This document shows, piece after piece, positions 10,176-16,061 of a stretch of DNA of 38,535 nucleotides (position 1 is the first letter of the stretch; the number at the start of each line of letters is the position of its first letter). The notes under the pieces were generated by a model. That model was given only the letters and a program-made list of their open reading frames with translations, was not told the DNA's origin and did no database searches. Source of the stretch: a virus; IMG/VR virus record IMGVR_UViG_3300035034_003164, positions 1 to 38,535 of that record; one strand, given 5' to 3'. The position numbers were made by a program, and so were the translations under genes.

Positions 10176-10415
10176 ATGAAACTAGAACCAACTAGCGACC
10201 TAACAGACTTCTATAATAATGTAGAAGACTTACCTTTACTGGAAACGCGTAGGAACCATAACTTAGGTCTAAAGAACGCCCAGGAAAACGGGGACGAAAA
10301 AGGTATTATAGTAGCTGAACACCATTTAAGATTTATAAATAAGGTCGCGGTTATGAGGTGTTTATTAAATACCGCGGTAGACCTGGAAGAAGAATACCCT
10401 AATGGGTGGGTCTAA
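10176..10415 (+). CDS. small protein resembling sigma-70 regions 1.2-2.1
   Basis: A 79-residue protein. Residues 11-62 follow the pattern of sigma-70 regions 1.2 to 2.1: 'FYNNVEDLPLLETRRNHNL' resembles the Y..i...pLLt..eE..L helix, 'GDEKGIIVAEHHLRFINKVA' resembles GD..A...L...NLRLVVSIA. The resemblance stops there: regions 2.2-2.4 and 4, needed for promoter recognition, are absent and the protein ends with a short acidic tail. It could be a sigma decoy, an RNA-polymerase-binding regulator, or chance helical similarity. It is the last gene before a strong terminator. Confidence 0.75.
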   Translation: MKLEPTSDLTDFYNNVEDLPLLETRRNHNLGLKNAQENGDEKGIIVAEHHLRFINKVAVMRCLLNTAVDLEEEYPNGWV

Positions 10416-10447
10416 AAATACTAAACTTGTAAATAAGGAAAAGATAA

Positions 10448-10469
10448 CTATACCAGGAATACGGTATAG
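10448..10469 (+). other. hairpin in 3' region of the 10176 gene
   Basis: CTATACC and GGTATAG form a perfect 7-bp stem around an 8-nt loop, 18 bp before the terminator hairpin. Together they make a two-hairpin 3' end. It may simply stabilise the transcript end or belong to a small RNA. Confidence 0.5.
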
Positions 10470-10487
10470 CATAACCGTAAGGGGAAG

Positions 10488-10513
10488 TCCGCTACTAGTT
10501 AGCGGATTTTTTT
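10488..10513 (+). terminator. intrinsic terminator after the lysis region
   Basis: TCCGCTA pairs perfectly with TAGCGGA across a 5-nt loop and is followed by seven T residues. It closes the transcription unit that runs through the fibre and lysis genes. Confidence 0.9.
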
Positions 10514-10537
10514 AATACAAGAAAAGTACAAGATTAT

Positions 10538-10565
10538 TTGACAAATAAAGTTTTAGGGTTATAGT
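10538..10565 (+). promoter_or_regulatory. sigma-70-type promoter for 10604-11549
   Basis: TTGACA at 10538 and TATAGT at 10560 are separated by 16 bp, directly after a terminator and 38 bp before the ATG at 10604. A second TATAAT at 10583 lies 15 bp before the ATG and may be an alternative -10. This is one of only two clear TTGAC-type promoters in the genome. Confidence 0.65.
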
Positions 10566-10603
10566 TACATTATGATTACTTTTATAATCTTATCACAAAC
10601 AAA

Positions 10604-10924
10604 ATGAAAAACACAAAAACTTACTACACCGGAGTTATTACGGACACGTATAACGCCCTAAACGCCCTAGAACGTAAACAACAAAAAGCAAGGGACAGGG
10701 CTAACCTTGTTCGGGTGGACTATCTACAGGAAAATAACGTAGGCGACGCTACAAGGAAATTAAAGGTACGATCTAAGCTAATGGATAAAGTCCATACGCT
10801 GAACGAAAAACAGATTAGACTAACCTACCAATTACTAGGAAAACAAGAAGAAGCTAGAACAATAGAAACCCAGGAAGAAAAAGAATATATTTACTTCGCT
10901 AACCACTATAATTATGCAGTATAA
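10604..10924 (+). CDS. unknown early protein, helical
   Basis: A 106-residue protein I do not recognise. It is basic in its first two thirds and predicted helical (NALNALERKQQKARDRANL, then KLMDKVHTLNEKQIRLTYQLL), so a coiled-coil or nucleic-acid-binding protein is possible. It is first in a two-gene unit behind a TTGACA promoter, which suggests early expression. The downstream gene overlaps it by 11 bp. Confidence 0.8.
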   Translation: MKNTKTYYTGVITDTYNALNALERKQQKARDRANLVRVDYLQENNVGDATRKLKVRSKLMDKVHTLNEKQIRLTYQLLGKQEEARTIETQEEKEYIYFANHYNYAV

Positions 10925-11549
10925 TTTTTTACACGGAATAAATGACGCTATATATAAATGGGTATTTCATACTAGCGGTATCCAAAAATTACTAGACTTG
11001 TATAAACTATTCTTTTTATCCCTTGCTATGGTTTACCGAGTGGACCAGGAAGGAGCCGTACAAATTATAGCGGGATCGAACCGACTAGGTGTAAAAATAA
11101 TGATCGGAATGTACTTAGTGGTAAACCTGGAAAATATTATAGCTTTAGTTATGTGATACGTTCCAAGTATCCAATGGAAGGAAGACGAAATACCGGAAGA
11201 AAAATACGTACCCGTGAACGAAGAATTAGGAAGTATAGACGGTGTAAGTATTCGGGATCTAATATTATTTATGTTAGAAGAATGAGGACTACCGACAGCA
11301 AAAAGTAAAGAACGTTTCGGTATCACTAACGACAGGCTAAAAAAGATCGGGGATAACCTGGAGCGTGTAAAGATCCTGGAACGTGGAACGAACAACGCTA
11401 GAGTATTGGCGACTAAAGACCTAGATAAAATTGTAGATATGGTAGCCGGTGTAGAGGACAGTAACGAACTAGGTAAGAGATTAGTAAAGATAAACGATAG
11501 CCAATATTCCATAGCCCCCTACTCTACCGTCCAGGAAGCCGTAGCGTAA
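10914..11549 (+). CDS. membrane segment plus winged-helix domain protein (FtsK-gamma-like)
   Basis: A 211-residue protein with TGAs at 11154 and 11282. The N-terminal third has hydrophobic stretches (LYKLFFLSLAMVY near 30-42 and KIMIGMYLVVNLENIIALVM near 61-80). The C-terminal half has a winged-helix pattern, IRDLILFMLEE-G-GLPTAKSKERFGITNDRLKKIGDNLERVKILERGTNNARVL, like the FtsK/SpoIIIE gamma domain or plasmid wHTH domains. A membrane-tethered DNA-binding protein would fit; DNA positioning or transcription control are both possible. It overlaps the preceding gene by 11 bp and is followed by a terminator. Confidence 0.75.
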
Positions 11550-11580
11550 AAGAACCGTAAAACCGCTTAGAATACAGGAT

Positions 11581-11612
11581 AAACCCCCGGTATACCCAGG
11601 GGTTTTCTTTTT
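11581..11612 (+). terminator. intrinsic terminator after 10914
   Basis: AAACCCC pairs with GGGGTTT across an 11-nt loop that itself holds the palindrome GGTATACC; a T-rich tract follows. It ends the two-gene early unit. Confidence 0.8.
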
Positions 11613-11619
11613 GTTTTCG

Positions 11620-11642
11620 CTTTTCGCTTGCAATTCGAAAAG
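11620..11642 (+). repeat. inverted repeat, possible operator or RNA promoter region
   Basis: CTTTTCG and CGAAAAG form a perfect 7-bp inverted repeat with a 9-bp centre (CTTGCAATT). It lies between the terminator and the structured RNA candidate, where a promoter for that RNA would be expected. No clear -35/-10 pair was found. Confidence 0.45.
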
Positions 11643-11669
11643 AAAAGATTAGTAAAAGGGTAGATCAAA

Positions 11670-11823
11670 ACCCGAACGATCTATTAAATGAAATGTGTGT
11701 AGTGCAGTCCCTATGGTGTATAGGGTATCCGATAGCCCCTAGGGGTGGATAAGGTGGAACATTACACACACACCAACTAATAAAGTCTTCTAGTTCGTTC
11801 GGGTCTAGGGGGCTTTATTTTTT
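11670..11823 (+). ncRNA. candidate structured phage RNA with 3' intrinsic terminator
   Basis: About 150 nt without a credible ORF that folds well by eye. P1: TGTGTGTAGTG (11694-11704) with CATTACACACA (11760-11770), 11 pairs with one G-U. Inside P1 are P2, CCCTAT/ATAGGG (11709-11725), and P3, TATCC/GGATA (11726-11751) with an inner GCCC/GGGT stem, making a three-way junction. A terminator hairpin follows: 15 pairs (11779-11793 with 11805-11819), loop TTCGTTCGGGT, then a T run. The loop is perfectly complementary over 10 nt to ACCCGAACGA at the 5' end (11670-11679) and over 7 nt to ACCCGAA in three gene leaders. It could be a trans-acting RNA or an attenuator of the initiator gene. I recognise no known RNA family. 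Confidence 0.65.
11779..11823 (+). terminator. intrinsic terminator just before the replication initiator
   Basis: AATAAAGTCTTCTAG pairs with CTAGGGGGCTTTATT over 15 positions, three of them G-U, with an 11-nt loop; a run of six T ends 10 bp before the initiator ATG. Transcripts reaching the initiator gene from upstream would have to read through it. Confidence 0.85.
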
Positions 11824-11830
11824 ACCCGAA
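11824..11830 (+). promoter_or_regulatory. ACCCGAA leader element of the 11834 gene
   Basis: ACCCGAA lies 3 nt before ATG. The same heptamer is 3-4 nt before the start codons at 13715 and 16958. It is complementary to the loop of the terminator hairpin immediately upstream. Confidence 0.6.
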
Positions 11831-11833
11831 ATT

Positions 11834-13024
11834 ATGAACGTACTATATGAACAACTACAAGGGGGAAGTTATATACAAGTAAGTAAACCACTAGCTAGGA
11901 AACTAGGACTAGACGTAGCCGGATACCTTAGCGAAATGTACGCTAGATATTCCTACTTCTTAGGCCGTAATATGTTGGATCCTAAAGGTGGTTTTTTTGT
12001 TTCCCCAAAAATACTAGAACAAGAAATAGGCCTACCAAAAAAGACCCAGTATAGACTAGCTAGTAAACTAGTGGAACTGGGACTAATGACTAAGAAGAAG
12101 AAGAAAGTAAAAGGCGCAATGCGAAGAAGTTATTATTACTTGAACCATAAGGCGGTAAAGAAAATTATTATATTGTCAATGGAAGAACAACAAAAACTAG
12201 TAGAAGAACGAAACGGCGAAAATGAAGACTTCGCCTTAGTAATTGACGGGGAAGGTAACCACGGGACCCAAAACGACCCCGTAGATAATTTAGTAGATAG
12301 TGGGGTAGCAAACGACCCCGACGGGGTAGCAGACGACCCCGTAACGGGACCCGAAACGACCCCGCGCGGGACCCAGGACGACCCCGTATATAATAATAAT
12401 AAGAATGATACTAAAACTAATGATCTAAAAACTAATAACCTACAAGTTGCTGAATTGGAAATTAAAAAAATTACCGTAGCAGATATTCCTATACAGGTAG
12501 AAGGAATGGAAACAAAGATTACCCGCGCGGGGAAAATTAAATTTTGACCAGTCGTACGGTTTACCCTGGAAGCATTCTTAAAACTGGTGGAAGGTTACGA
12601 CGTGGATATATTGGAAAGCGTTATTAGCGAATTATGCTACTACCAAAAAAATAAGAAATACAAGGATTATTATTTAACCACCCTAAGCCGGATCCGTAAA
12701 AAAACCCCAACAGCAAAACGGACCAAGGAAGGGGAAGAATGCTACAGGATCATAGAACAATTTAATAACGGCCTGGTAGACGGTGACGTACTGGATAATT
12801 CTACCTATTGCGAAAAGATTATTACGAAGCTGAACCAACACACCGGCGTAAAAAGTTCCGAGTATACACGACAGGAAGTACTAACCGGGATCCTATGATT
12901 AGCGAAAGCGAACAAGTACGTAATTAGGAAAATATCTAACCCTAAAAGTATCTTTAATAATTTAGCTGAACTAGCAAATACCGCCGGATCGGACGTACAA
13001 GAACAAAACCAATTTAGTTACTAA
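11834..13024 (+). CDS. replication initiator protein (winged-helix, O/DnaD-like)
   Basis: A 396-residue protein needing readthrough of TGAs at 12545 and 12896. The N-terminal 120 residues carry a winged-helix pattern, GGFFVSPKILEQEIGLPKKTQYRLASKLVELGLMTKKKK, like phage O, RepA_N and DnaD-type initiators. A central acidic low-complexity linker (about 140-205, with repeated NDPV and GTQ) is encoded by the iteron-like DNA. The C-terminal 160 residues are helical and end with RKISNPKSIFNNLAELA, which resembles the end of initiator proteins that load helicase. No helicase or loader gene is seen, so host helicase recruitment is inferred. The start follows ACCCGAA-ATT. Confidence 0.75.
12263..12450 (+). 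other. candidate replication origin: five iterons plus AT-rich element
   Basis: ACGACCCCG occurs five times at 12273, 12312, 12333, 12356 and 12378; the last four are 21-23 bp apart, two helical turns. Each lies in a longer repeat of the form GGG-N7-ACGACCCCG. From 12387 to about 12450 the sequence becomes strongly AT-rich (TATATAATAATAATAAGAAT and onward). The layout, iterons inside the initiator gene followed by an AT-rich stretch, is that of the lambda O-gene origin. Function is inferred from architecture. Confidence 0.65.
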
Positions 13025-13035
13025 CCCTTACGATT

Positions 13036-13386
13036 ATGAATTATGCTATACAAAACTACGTACCCCTGGTAATGATTATTTATAAAACATTCGACGGGTC
13101 GATTAGAACTTACGCAATAAAAAAGAAGGATCTAAAAAACTTCGTGAACGACGTAAATAAAAACAAGGTCGTACTAATTCCTAGCGAAGACGTCGCGCTA
13201 CATTGTTACAATATCCAGGACTACGTAGAGCCGGAAACGGACGTAGAAAAATTGGTATATATGCAAAACAAAGATACAAGAAACCGACTAATAGAAAACG
13301 ACATTATAAAACACGCTAAAGTAAAGCCTAAGCCTATAGAGTTCGTGACGAATAGAATTAGTTATTATAATGACTTGCAATCATAA
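13036..13386 (+). CDS. unknown protein after the initiator
   Basis: A 116-residue protein I do not recognise. The N-terminal half looks like a small beta-alpha domain (VPLVMIIYKTFDGSIRTYAIKKKDLKNFVNDV), the C-terminal half is basic and charged (DIIKHAKVKPKPIEF). It starts 12 bp after the initiator stop and is probably co-transcribed with it. There is no Shine-Dalgarno sequence; the leader is ACCCTTACGATT. Confidence 0.75.
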   Translation: MNYAIQNYVPLVMIIYKTFDGSIRTYAIKKKDLKNFVNDVNKNKVVLIPSEDVALHCYNIQDYVEPETDVEKLVYMQNKDTRNRLIENDIIKHAKVKPKPIEFVTNRISYYNDLQS

Positions 13387-13411
13387 GCAAAAGTTATATA
13401 AAACTTATACA

Positions 13412-13437
13412 CCTTTATTATTTATGCTATATCAATG
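13412..13437 (+). promoter_or_regulatory. promoter-like leader, copy 1 (TTTATGCTATATCA-ATG)
   Basis: The 25 bases before the 13435 start are nearly identical to those before 16059, differing by one T insertion and one base: CCTTTAT(T)ATTTATGCTATA(T/C)CA. TATGCT ends 6 nt before ATG, so a transcript could begin at the start codon and be leaderless. No -35 match is evident here. Confidence 0.55.
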
Positions 13438-13680
13438 TTAAAACCACTTAGAAAACTACACGTAGAAGGAGCCGGTAAGGAAGCCTTCCAACACAAGACT
13501 AACCCTATTATCGTAACGAACCCTTCGGGACATTCGACGTACGTAAACGAACTGGAAGACAAGAAGAAAATACTAGCGACGTATACCCCGGAAAATACTT
13601 ACCTATTTGTATGGTTAGGAAAATGGAGTAGCGACGTATTCGAAATTAGGGAAAAAAATATAGCTGAACTACTAGCCTAG
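13435..13680 (+). CDS. small unknown protein
   Basis: An 81-residue protein I do not recognise. The middle has TNPIIVTNPSGHSTYVNELEDKKKIL and the end ENTYLFVWLGKWSSDVFEI, suggesting a small beta-rich fold. Its TAG stop codon lies inside the 3' arm of a terminator hairpin. It has its own promoter-like leader shared with the recombinase gene at 16059, so it may be expressed on the same schedule. Confidence 0.75.
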   Translation: MLKPLRKLHVEGAGKEAFQHKTNPIIVTNPSGHSTYVNELEDKKKILATYTPENTYLFVWLGKWSSDVFEIREKNIAELLA

Positions 13681-13691
13681 TAGTTTTTTTT
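13667..13691 (+). terminator. intrinsic terminator overlapping the 13435 stop codon
   Basis: AACTACTA and TAGTAGTT form a perfect 8-bp stem with a 3-nt loop, followed by a T run. The stop codon TAG at 13678 is part of the stem, so termination and translation stop are physically combined. Confidence 0.85.
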
Positions 13692-13704
13692 ATCCACCGG
13701 AAAA

Positions 13705-13711
13705 CCCGAAC
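13705..13711 (+). promoter_or_regulatory. ACCCGAA leader element of the 13715 gene
   Basis: ACCCGAA followed by CATT-less spacing to ATG at 13715 (ACCCGAA, then three or four bases, then ATG). It follows a terminator by only about 14 bp, as at 11824, leaving little room for a promoter. Confidence 0.55.
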
Positions 13712-13714
13712 ATT

Positions 13715-14272
13715 ATGGAAAAGCTAAACCCAAGTAAAAGAAAACACCCTATGGAAGACGAAAAAAGGGTAGCGGAACTAAACGACTTCGCTAGCCAATC
13801 TATAGAACTGGGTAGGGAAGCCTTCGCGGAACTGTACGAACAAGAACCTACTTTAGGTAAAGAAATTTTCGACTTCTTTAGATTGCCGTATAGTAACTTA
13901 CATAAGCAATTTAGGGAAATAATTATACAGCCACTAACGGAAGCTAAAATAAACCAACAGGACGAACTAAAGAAAACTATAATAGATAAAAGACGCCAGG
14001 AACTGGGTAAGAAGTTCGACCTATACGGGGAAGAATATAAGATAGTAAACCAGTACGTAAAAGTATCCGAGGACCGAGACCATGACCTAGCGGAATACGT
14101 GCTAAAGAAAATAAGATTATTAGTTATTGCTATTCCGATCCGGGATAAAGAAAAAAGGAAGGAAGTATTACATATAACGGAAGTAGTAGACGAAGTGGAA
14201 ACGCCAGGTACTTTTTTCCGGGTTATGTCAAAATGCCAGGACCGGCAACCTACGAGCGGGACAGGATTTTAG
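13715..14272 (+). CDS. unknown helical protein with ACCCGAA leader
   Basis: A 185-residue, largely helical charged protein I do not recognise. It has LNDFASQSIELGREAFAELYEQEPTLGKEIFDFFRLP in the first third and IRLLVIAIPIRDKEKRKEVLHITEVVDEVE near the end. It starts only 23 bp after a strong terminator, so expression may depend on readthrough or a promoter overlapping the terminator. An alternative frame of its last 40 bases contains a possible start of the next gene. Confidence 0.75.
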   Translation: MEKLNPSKRKHPMEDEKRVAELNDFASQSIELGREAFAELYEQEPTLGKEIFDFFRLPYSNLHKQFREIIIQPLTEAKINQQDELKKTIIDKRRQELGKKFDLYGEEYKIVNQYVKVSEDRDHDLAEYVLKKIRLLVIAIPIRDKEKRKEVLHITEVVDEVETPGTFFRVMSKCQDRQPTSGTGF

Positions 14273-14289
14273 TAATTTATTTTAAGACT

Positions 14290-14556
14290 ATGGATAATAA
14301 AACACTACTTAGAAAAACTATTACCGTTCGTACGGACAATTCTATAAGCCTGGAAGAAGTATTAAAGACAGCCCTAGGGTTCGGATACTATATAGGTAAT
14401 TCTACGCTATGGACGGATCACAAGAAGGGACGCCTACTACACTATAAAACAAGTGTAGGCCTAGGGGAAACTAGCGACGAAACAATTATTACCCACTACC
14501 AAGTAATGGAAAGCGAACGGGAAGAAGAAAAGGAAAAAGAAAAAGCTAACCTATAG
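14290..14556 (+). CDS. small unknown protein
   Basis: Reading from ATG 14290 gives 88 residues; ATG 14233 in the same frame would add 19 residues but overlap the previous gene by 40 bp. I prefer 14290 because it follows the usual T/A-rich leader (AATTTATTTTAAGACT). The protein begins with a beta-alpha pattern (TLLRKTITVRTDNSISLEEVLKTALGFGYYIG) and ends in a Glu/Lys tail. Function unknown. Confidence 0.65.
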   Translation: MDNKTLLRKTITVRTDNSISLEEVLKTALGFGYYIGNSTLWTDHKKGRLLHYKTSVGLGETSDETIITHYQVMESEREEEKEKEKANL

Positions 14557-14582
14557 TAATATTTAGTAAATTATTTCTAGTA

Positions 14583-14840
14583 ATGGATAAATATATAGAC
14601 GCTGAACAAGCGACCAACGAACTAAGACTAGCGGAAGAAAAACTACGGACGCTAAAAAAATACGATAAGGTACCCTTCGGGATCATAAAAAAAATAATGG
14701 TAAAAATACAGCACTTCCGTAGATCCGTATATACTAGATCCGTAGTAAATGATATAGGTAGAAAAGATTATAAAAAAGGATACTTCCGTAATTTTCCGGA
14801 TACTTATATAGCTGAACAAGACGTAAAAAATGCCGGCTAA
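14583..14840 (+). CDS. small basic unknown protein
   Basis: An 85-residue basic protein I do not recognise, with an N-terminal helix (EQATNELRLAEEKLRTLKKY) and a Lys/Arg-rich middle. It overlaps the HNH gene start by 11 bp and is probably translationally coupled to it. A DNA-binding accessory role is possible from charge and context only. Confidence 0.7.
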   Translation: MDKYIDAEQATNELRLAEEKLRTLKKYDKVPFGIIKKIMVKIQHFRRSVYTRSVVNDIGRKDYKKGYFRNFPDTYIAEQDVKNAG

Positions 14841-15282
14841 TTATATAGTAAGGGCGCTAAAGTCCAGGGGCTACGATCCCGACCGGTTCCACGGGTGTAA
14901 ATGTGAACGGTGCGAATACCAATACTTCCACCCTAAACAGTTCCCGAGGTTCGCGCAACTATTCACGTTGTACGCTTCGATCCCGAAGTACCAGGAAGTC
15001 CACCATATAGACGGAAGGGGTGGTAAACGTAATACAGACAACCGCCTAAACGATCCTAGGGGACTTATACTACTATGTAAGCATTGCCACGCGCAACTAA
15101 TACACGGACGCGACAGACAGGACGAACACAAACGTATAGCGCTTTATAAAATTAACCTAAGTAATGGATCATTGACAAGCGAACAAAAGCAACTTTTTAG
15201 TAAAGGATATAACAGACACCATAATAAGCGGAACGCTAATACTTCCGGTATATGTGATAACAGCGAAGACGGACGAAGGTAA
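14830..15282 (+). CDS. HNH-type nuclease / zinc protein (NinG-like possible)
   Basis: A 150-residue protein with a treble-clef HNH pattern: CKCERC at 23-28, EVHHIDG at 56-62 with the His pair 58-59, NRLNDPRGLILLC at 71-83, and CKHCH at 83-87, followed by His92. Two Cys pairs likely bind zinc. HNH proteins of this size near RusA-type resolvases in phages include NinG/Rap-like recombination factors as well as free endonucleases; the resolvase gene immediately follows and overlaps, which favours a recombination role. The C-terminal 50 residues are basic. Confidence 0.75.
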   Translation: MPANYIVRALKSRGYDPDRFHGCKCERCEYQYFHPKQFPRFAQLFTLYASIPKYQEVHHIDGRGGKRNTDNRLNDPRGLILLCKHCHAQLIHGRDRQDEHKRIALYKINLSNGSLTSEQKQLFSKGYNRHHNKRNANTSGICDNSEDGRR

Positions 15283-15679
15283 GAAATATCGACTAAGCCA
15301 AAACAACCGCGTAAATCGACACTACCAAACCTACGCGAAAATAAAGAAACAATACCACACCCTAGAGGGGGTAAAAATGTTAGCTAAGTACGTGGAAGGG
15401 ATCCAGGGCGACGGAACTATAATAATAGATTGTATGAAGTATAAACTAATTTTTTGAACATTGACCAAAAGGGATAGGGGAAATTACCTAGCACTTATCC
15501 GTAAATTTTTAGAAGACGCGCTAGTATTGAACGGAATAATAGAAGACGATAACGATAATTATATAGGCCCAGTAAGTGACGATCGTTTAACTTATGACAA
15601 AGGAGTAAACCAGGCGGAAGTATTTATAAAGCTGAAAAGAATAAATACCCTGGACTTTACCGCTTGAAATTATACGTAA
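15164..15679 (+). CDS. RusA-like Holliday junction resolvase
   Basis: A 171-residue protein with TGAs at 15173, 15456 and 15665. It shows the RusA pattern: LILPVYVITAK strand, LSQNNRVNRHYQTYAKIKKQY, then KRDRGNYLALIRKFLEDALVLNGIIEDDNDNYIG. Conserved acidic positions Asp104, Asp118, Asp128 and Asp129 are visible; the usual D-x-D-N appears as D-R-G-N. I chose ATG 15164 because a GTG start at 15254 would drop the first strand, though it would shorten the 119-bp overlap with the HNH gene. It would resolve four-way junctions made during recombination or replication before packaging. Confidence 0.8.
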
Positions 15680-15720
15680 AAGAAGTATACAAGTATTTAT
15701 TTATATCATACTATTTTGAA

Positions 15721-15993
15721 ATGAAACAAAGGAAAAGGGGCGTAATTATCGACGGGGATATTATTAGAGAAGAACTAGACGCCTATAAAGCCAAGGAAGG
15801 TATAGACGGTTTCCGTACAGCTTGCGAAAGTTTAGGCCTGGTTCATACTACAGTAAATAACGTACTACTAGGAAAGTCTATAGACCAATCGACCGCCAAG
15901 CTATTAGAGAAGGTAGGGTTTACGGTTATCTATAAAAATATTAGAAGAAGTCCTAACCTAAAAAAAGTTAGTGACAAGAAAAGTACAAGTTAG
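15721..15993 (+). CDS. small helix-turn-helix regulator
   Basis: A 90-residue protein with a Cro/CI-type HTH pattern at about 33-65: FRTACESLGLVHTTVNNVLLGKSIDQSTAKLLEKVGF. N- and C-termini are basic. I start it at ATG 15721, which follows TTTATATCATACTATTTTGAA, rather than at the in-frame TTG 15664. It sits just upstream of a clear promoter driving the recombination genes, so a role as an early-region repressor or switch is plausible. Confidence 0.75.
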   Translation: MKQRKRGVIIDGDIIREELDAYKAKEGIDGFRTACESLGLVHTTVNNVLLGKSIDQSTAKLLEKVGFTVIYKNIRRSPNLKKVSDKKSTS

Positions 15994-15995
15994 GC

Positions 15996-16023
15996 TTGAC
16001 TTAGTAAATAACAAATCTATAAA
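15996..16023 (+). promoter_or_regulatory. sigma-70-type promoter for the recombination genes
   Basis: TTGACT at 15996 and TATAAA at 16018 with a 16-bp spacer, 35 bp before the ATG at 16059. A second promoter-like leader, shared with the 13435 gene, lies at 16037-16061. Confidence 0.65.
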
Positions 16024-16036
16024 CCTTACGTATCAC

Positions 16037-16061
16037 CCTTTATATTTATGCTATACCAATG
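16037..16061 (+). promoter_or_regulatory. promoter-like leader, copy 2 (TTTATGCTATACCA-ATG)
   Basis: Near-identical to the 25 bases before 13435. TATGCT is followed by six bases and ATG, which suggests a leaderless start, in addition to the TTGACT/TATAAA promoter just upstream. Confidence 0.55.

Noticed and set aside
11694-11770. A CRISPR repeat or transposon inverted repeat at TGTGTGTAGTG/CATTACACACA
   Set aside because: It occurs only once as a pair, encloses two smaller hairpins and is followed by a terminator, which fits a folded RNA better.
12241-12390. The GC-rich repeats in the initiator gene as simple low-complexity protein coding
   Set aside because: The nonamer is identical in all five copies, including third codon positions, and is regularly spaced, which protein repetition alone does not require.
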